The notes under the pieces were generated by a model, which saw only the letters and a program-made list of their open reading frames with translations, did no database searches and had not been told where the DNA came from. This document shows positions 58,611 through 64,000 of a stretch of 64,000 nt of DNA, in pieces (positions within the stretch are counted from its first letter, which is position 1; each line of letters opens with the position of its first letter). The stretch comes from Nansenia antarctica (Eukaryota > Chordata > Actinopteri > Argentiniformes > Microstomatidae): NCBI GenBank assembly GCA_963989245.1, contig OZ022342.1:16156081-16220080 (forward strand), given 5' to 3'. A program made the translations under genes and the position numbers.

Positions 58611-61600
58611 GTTAGTCCAGTCTTTGTGGGTTCTCTGAGCCCAAGGTAACAGGGTCATGTTCCCCATTTTATGGTTAATTTTAATTTTTTGCACGTCGAT
58701 TTGAAATAATGAAAATGTCCTTCCTGCTTAGAATTTGCTATGAAATCTTAAATGACTGGCTTGATCCCTGTGTTTAAAATGTCTTTCTTATCCATATGAT
58801 GCATCATGTTACTTATGTTATATTATTAAAGGGCTTTTGTCAATACTGTGTCCTGTCAATCATTTGTAGTTGATTCATGTAATCAGGAACAAAACATTTC
58901 ATGCTCTTAACTGGAGCTCAGCTCAGGCATATTAATAGTGAGACGCTCCTCGTTAACAGAGGGAGGGTTGTAAACAGTGTCCTCTGTGGGCTCTGGTGTG
59001 GTCAGACTTGAGGTGATGGCCATGCGCCTGTGATCGACTCATTTTCCATACAGAGCAGTGACCCAGACCCACCCAGACGGATCTGGCTCTGTAGACACAC
59101 CCGTGCCCACAGACTACTCACAAACTAGTTGACTCACAGCCCTCCCACCCCACATATTGATTATAATGACAGTCTCATGCACACAGAAACAGGCACACAG
59201 CATGTTCCACTATAAGGCGTATAATCGTCTAATGTTGACACAGTTCTAGAATGGGACACAGGATATGACCGGAGAAGCACTGGTTTGAACATGGAAAACC
59301 AGTAGCATACAACGGTTAGAAATAGAGATAAACGTTGCCAACCACAGCCCTGACACTTCCACCCTCTGACATACGCACAGGATGGTCACAAACATGGCAC
59401 GCCAGTCTCCTCTAGTCTTGTTTGCTCAGTGCTGCTGAAAGGCCAGTGCTGACCTCAGTGATGTCTATGGTCCCACAGACTCCACCCTCACAAACTTACC
59501 CTGCCCTGTCTGACACACTGCTACCAATCACACCAGTCTGGGACTGTCTTTAACTGCTCTCCCATGCAGGGATATGCTTTGATATGGAATGTGAATATGG
59601 GTTGCATACTGTAGTAGCAGCAGCAAGTTACAGTTGGCCTACTTGCTCTGCTGACAGTGGGGCGGCTGTGGCGCAGGAGGTAGAGTCGCCGTCTAATGAT
59701 CACAAGGTTGGCAGTTCAGCGGTTTGAGCCCCGGCTGGCCACATGTCGAAGTGTCCTTGGGCAAGACACTGAACCCCAAAATTGCTCCCAGTGAGCGGGC
59801 CAGCGCCTTGCATGGCAGCTTGCTGCCACCAGTGTGTGAATGGGTGAATGAGAGGCTGTTGTAAAGCGCTTTGGAGCAGCAAAAAAGGCGCTATATAAGT
59901 GCAGTCCATTTACAGTACGAACTGTGAAGTTCTTACATACAAAAGGGGCACTCACACGGGGATGGTCTGCTGTTCAAGAATTATTTGAATGGATTTTAGC
60001 CATGATGAGATCATACATTTGACATCAAACACATAATGTATCTTCTGTCCCCTATTCCCTCGGATGTATGCAGGTGGTTGTACCCACAGGATTGACCTCT
60101 TCTTTTCTCATCCATCTAGTCTGTTAGTCTTTTCCCCCAAAAAATGTAAAAGCAGTGCTGGGTCCTGAGTGTATTAGTTTAGCTGGGAAGGGGAGGTAGT
60201 GCACAACAGCTGTGTGGATACTAGTTTGTGTGTTTGAGGTGTGAGTGAATGTGCTCGAGTATGTGTTTTTATGTGTTACCTTACAGCTTGACTGTGTTCT
60301 ATTTTGTGTGCCTGCTGTGTGCGTGTTTGTTTGATTGTGAGTTTGCCTGCGAATGTGTTTTGTGCAAGTGTGTGTCTTGGCGGTGGATGTCGCTGTGAGG
60401 GAGAGAAGCAGAGGCAGAGAAATGTGAGAGCAGCCTGTGAACTCTCTCCAGGCCCATGCAGTCATTTCCTTAGCGACTGAAAGCAAACATTCTCACTTTT
60501 CAGAGAGGAAGTGACTCAACCCTCTCTCTAACTCCCTTTCTCCTCCTGGCCAATCACATGACCCCGTTGGATGAGATTCTTGACCCCAATGGTACACCTT
60601 TCACTGATTAATCGTGAGGTTTGGCTAATCCACAGGGGTGTGTGGTCTTCTCTGAAACTAGGAGACGCTGGGAAAGTATAGTTGGCATGCTAATGCCCTT
60701 CGGTATCCCTAACCTTAACTCTAACCCTAACCCATTGTAATACTCTTTCTCTTTTTTCTTGCTGTTCATCTATCATTTCATTGTCATCACACTATACATT
60801 ACACAATTGTAACACTTTGTCACTGATTTCAGTAAAGATCTGCTGCTTGAAGCTTTGCCTATATACAGTATGGTACTGTGTCCTATGCAGTCATTGTTGT
60901 AGGATACAGTATTTCACATCTGAACTAATGATGATGAGATTCATTGTTTGTTCAGAAGATGGGAGATTAATTCAACTGATGTTGATCACTTTTGAATGGA
61001 GTTTTGTCAATGTAGCCTATAAGTGACCCCTTAGACATTTTCTTCCCACTATAGCCTATCCCTTAAGCCCAATGTCCTGACCTCCATAGATTGGAGAGCT
61101 GTTGCGCACTGTTGGCATTAGTCACACCACGTTTTGATTAGAAGGAGTATTGGACTTGTACGGCATAGTGTGTTGTTTTGCAGAGAGACATGCACAGCTG
61201 AGCCGTTATCGTTCGCTGGAATGGATGGGGGTATGGGTGTTAGAAATAACCAACAACGAAACCACTTTCAGCTTAGCTCCTGCGCTGCCTGGCCCGCTGC
61301 CAGCTCTCTCTGGAGAGGATTGGCTCCCTTTCCCTCTCTCCTCCCTTCTTTTCCCAAACTCAGATACGCACACACCAACCATCCAAGCAACAGCAGGGAG
61401 AAAAGGCGAGCGAGAAAGCGGATAGGAAAAGGGGAAAGTTCTCTCGGTAACTTTTGGGGTATTTAACGACGTGCTGTATTTGAGCAAAAATGAAAATGCC
61501 ATACAATTTACGTTTCCAAGTGAATCCTTTTGATATGCGGGGAGACTGGAATTTACATTAGTGGGTAAGGAAGGAGAGAAGAAGACGTTATATTCTATCA

Positions 61601-61782
61601 TCAGAGTTTTTTTCTCCGCACTTTTGAGCCACCTTTTATAATCAAAATTGGAAATACCTCCGGAAGTTGGTCGGTTGTTGCACATTTTTCGATTACAAAG
61701 AAGGGCCCACCGTTCATTTTGAGGTTTTGGTTGGGGAAAGGTTGTCAGCAAACAGCAGCAGCATTCCGTTGTGCCACCGTGA
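58611..61782. other. Intergenic region upstream of ltbp3
   Basis: Contains one SINE (59659-59911), a telomere-like CCTAACCCTAACCC patch (60707-60733) and GT-rich sequence near 60220-60375. No coding gene is supported. The last few hundred bases are probably the ltbp3 promoter and 5' UTR, but no TATA box or start site is evident. Confidence 0.7.
59659..59911 (+). mobile_element. tRNA-derived SINE with GCGCTATATAAGT tail
   Basis: The head has GGCTGTGGCGCAGGAGGTAG (A box) and a B-box region around GGTTTGAGCCCC. The body contains TGTCCTTGGGCAAGACACTG and TGAATGGGTGAATG. It ends GTAAAGCGCTTTGGAGCAGC and GGCGCTATATAAGTGCAGTC, a structure widespread in teleosts. The flanking ACAGT (59654-59658 and 59912-59916) is probably the target duplication. 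Confidence 0.88.
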
Positions 61783-61992
61783 ATGCCCCTTCTCTTCGCT
61801 GACGGCAGTTTAGGATGCCAGGATGCCTTCTTCTCTAATCATTTCCCATCTGCTGGTCATTTGGCTGGGTGTCCAGAGGCTGGCCTGGTGCGCCGAGCAG
61901 CGCGTCTCCACTCGAGAGCGTTTCAAAGTGGTCATCGCCCCTCTGATCTGCAAGAGGATCTGCCTGAAGGGCCAGTGCCAGGACACCTGTGA
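61783..61992 (+). promoter_or_regulatory. Upstream ORF overlapping the ltbp3 start
   Basis: ATG at 61783 opens a 69-codon frame that runs past the ltbp3 ATG (61823) in another frame. Its ATG has T at -3, a weak context. A third ATG at 61815 gives a 7-codon uORF ending at 61838, also overlapping. If transcribed, both would make ltbp3 translation depend on leaky scanning. Confidence 0.4.
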
Positions 61993-62069
61993 GCAGGGCA
62001 ACAACACCACCCTCATAGGAGAGAATGGACAATCAGCGGATACTCTCACAGGGCCTGGCTTTAGAGTGG
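61823..62069 (+). CDS. ltbp3: Latent TGF-beta-binding protein 3, first coding exon (partial gene)
   Basis: Encodes 82 residues. Residues 1-23 are a signal peptide (SSLIISHLLVIWLGVQRLAWC). The LTBP N-terminal signature follows: ERFKVVIAPLICKRICLKGQ, then CQDTCEQGNNTTLIGENGQ and DTLTGPGFRV, with an NNT sequon at 60-62. RICLKGQCQDTC resembles LTBP3 more than other LTBPs. The donor GTGG|GTGAGT at 62070 leaves phase 1. LTBPs are secreted matrix proteins that bind latent TGF-beta and fibrillin. The EGF-like and TB domains that do this are in later exons beyond the window. The ATG at 61823 is chosen because it gives the signal peptide and has A at -3. Confidence 0.88.
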
Positions 62070-62867
62070 GTGAGTCAGTGAGAGGTGATGAGATGATGAT
62101 CCAATAAGCCTACTTTTCTGTGATTTGAAGATTCCGTTCTTTATTTTGCTGTTATTTGATTGTCTCTGAACCTTGAAAATCTCAATGCTTTTACTTGGGA
62201 GGAAAAATGATGAATAAATCAGAAATGAAGTGTGATTTGTCCTATTACACAATCTCCAATGCGATTGATCTACTAAATGTGTGTGTTTGTTTAGAGTTCC
62301 TCAACATTTTCTCTACAGATGAAATGATCAGAGAATGAACACAATCTAAATCTCAGTATCCATCCCATACACTGCAGTTGTGTCATTGCCATATTTCATC
62401 TTTCCCCCCTCTTCCAATCTCTTCTCCACATTGTCTGGCTGGCATGAGTTGAGTCTTTCTGAAATGTATCAGATAAACTGTGGTAAGGCACGGAGCCATG
62501 CAGTCTACTCTCCAGGCCCTACACTCCGGAGCTGACACTGAACTTTACTGTTCCTCCTCTGACTACCCAGTATAGCGATGGCAGCACCAGGTCACACTCT
62601 CACAAGGAAAACAAAACCAGCCTATTTTTATCTTCATTATTGCGTTTGAACACACCCTTGCCAGTTTATTTTTAAAACACTTATCTGCTTTGATGGATCA
62701 CAGTAGTTGTTAGACCTAGGAAATTGTCTCTGTTTTGAGAGTACTTTTATTATTTGCTCAGTTTTTTCATAAACTGCGATTAAGGGCTGTCCATTGCTCT
62801 GTTTATCTGTATGGGGCCCCAGGGTTATTTTTAGTGTGACCCCCCCCCTCCACACACACACACACAC

Positions 62868-62959
<92 letters not shown>

Positions 62960-64000
62960 CAACCCCCTAATTAAGTTGCACAGACTAAGATTTGCTTTAG
63001 ATTGTAAACAGGACCCAAAAATAAACGGCAGTGGTAAAAATAAATGAGGAAACTGATTCAGTCACTGTGAAAGCTACATTTATGGAAATGCGTGCAGAGG
63101 CCGTCCTTGAAGGGTCGGCTGTGGGGCTCTGTGGTCAGAGGGGTTTGAGCATCATTCACATTCACTTAGGCTTACTCATTTCCTCTACATTTACACAGCC
63201 TTCACCATGTTATGATTTTTCTCACGACTGTAATTTTAACTGTAATTTGTTTTGGAATTTTGCAGTCAAATCAGTTTTCAGTGGACACAGTTTATTCAAC
63301 TGAATTGAAACCAAATTTAATTTAATTTAATCTCTTCTGATCTGTGTCCCACCATCAGCCCTTCATTGCAGCATGTTCATAACAATATAATGAGCTTTTT
63401 GGTCACCATAAACCCATTCTAATTACAGTGCTGCACATGATTGTTTGTTTTATGTAATCTCCACAATGGCTTTGAGGAATCAAACTACTGTACAATCGCT
63501 GCTGTGTCTGGTATTGTTGTCGGGGTACTGTATAAAGGGATTTAAGCAGCCCAGTTGTGTGGGTTTGTCTGGCAGGGACCACAGAGTGCAACCTGAGCCA
63601 GTGTCAGTCTCTGGCAGACCAGCAGTGTGTGTTTGAGTGTGTCGACTGCTTTGGACTCCTCGGACAAGTGGAATTTTCTCTCTAACATGTTAAAATGGCC
63701 GCGGTCAGACAACAATATGAACCGTTTTCCATATCTGTGTGGGTGTGACGTCACCACCACACTGAGGCTGAGGCCTAGACTGAGCAAACCTGCCAAACTC
63801 TTGCCCTGGAGCAGTACTTTCAGAGAGAGCACTCATTTACTGCCTAATGATTTTAGAATTGCCCAGCAAAACAACAATTGAGTTGGACCGGTGTAGAGTC
63901 TTACAGAAAGAAAGACACAGAGTAATTGCTTGAGCTGGTTTGAGACTTGGAATAGGTGTATTTCAGAGAGTTCTTGCAAGCCTCATCGGCCATACATGAC
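62070..64000 (+). other. ltbp3: ltbp3 intron 1 (incomplete)
   Basis: The intron continues beyond the window. It holds a long CA microsatellite (62851-62957). I found no second ltbp3 exon: none of the frames show the EGF-like VCxxPCxNGG type sequence expected next. The other ORFs appear random. Confidence 0.7.
62851..62957. repeat. (CA)n microsatellite, about 107 bp
   Basis: Nearly pure CA with one CG interruption, in ltbp3 intron 1. It gives a spurious Cys-Val repeat frame on the minus strand. Confidence 0.97.

Noticed and set aside
59659..59760. Possible functional tRNA gene
   Set aside because: A- and B-box-like motifs are present, but no cloverleaf can be drawn. The body and tail are those of a SINE.
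62637..62957. Minus-strand Cys-Val repeat frame
   Set aside because: Translation of a CA microsatellite in the ltbp3 intron.
63573..63683. Cys-rich 36-codon stretch (TECNLSQCQ, ECVDCFG) as a possible ltbp3 exon
   Set aside because: The spacing does not fit an EGF-like or TB domain, it lacks the expected N-terminal joint, and it ends in a stop rather than a donor.

Overview
This is vertebrate nuclear DNA, almost certainly from a teleost fish. The evidence is spliced genes with GT-AG introns, very abundant CA, CT and GATA microsatellites, tRNA-derived SINEs with fish-type tails, hAT-like and other short inverted-repeat elements, and a Ty1/copia LTR retrotransposon. I cannot fix the species from sequence alone. 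All recognised host genes lie on the + strand, in the order klhl13, (copia element), lrrn4cl, a five-finger C2H2 zinc-finger gene, and the 5' end of ltbp3.

Region by region: 1-6549 is upstream sequence and the putative 5' UTR of klhl13. 6550-28019 is the whole klhl13 coding region in seven exons. They join without a frame break to 655 codons plus stop and encode a CUL3 adaptor with BTB, BACK and Kelch parts. Its introns hold hAT-like elements (10161-10536 and 16370-17524), SINEs, a 96-bp perfect palindrome and long CT microsatellites. 28020-36164 is 3' UTR and then intergenic sequence. 36165-40381 is a very young copia element: the two 243-bp LTRs differ at one base, the target duplication is AAAAC, and the primer site is complementary to initiator tRNA-Met. 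Its ORF has lost the integrase core in frame. 46987-47730 is lrrn4cl, a small type I membrane protein with one FN3 domain. 48525-50184 is an inverted-repeat element that carries a tandem pair of 303-bp units. 55960-57796 is the zinc-finger gene. 61823-62069 is the signal-peptide exon of ltbp3, and its intron runs off the window.

The genes are not an operon and have unrelated roles: ubiquitin ligase adaptor, cell-surface protein, nuclear DNA-binding protein, and extracellular TGF-beta matrix protein. In mammals KLHL13 is X-linked, while LRRN4CL and LTBP3 are both on human chromosome 11q. The window therefore joins two mammalian synteny blocks.

The most unusual structure is at the 3' edge of klhl13 exon 6. 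The last bases of the exon and its GT donor are tandemly copied seven times as a perfect 26-bp repeat (23941-24122), giving seven identical candidate splice donors. Donors 1, 4 and 7 keep the reading frame and would add 0, 26 or 52 residues inside the Kelch propeller; the others shift the frame. Two klhl13 acceptors (exons 2 and 6) also use expanded CT microsatellites as their polypyrimidine tracts. Further items are a hAT > SINE > palindrome nest, an integrase-deleted but otherwise open copia ORF, and several unexplained perfect hairpins.
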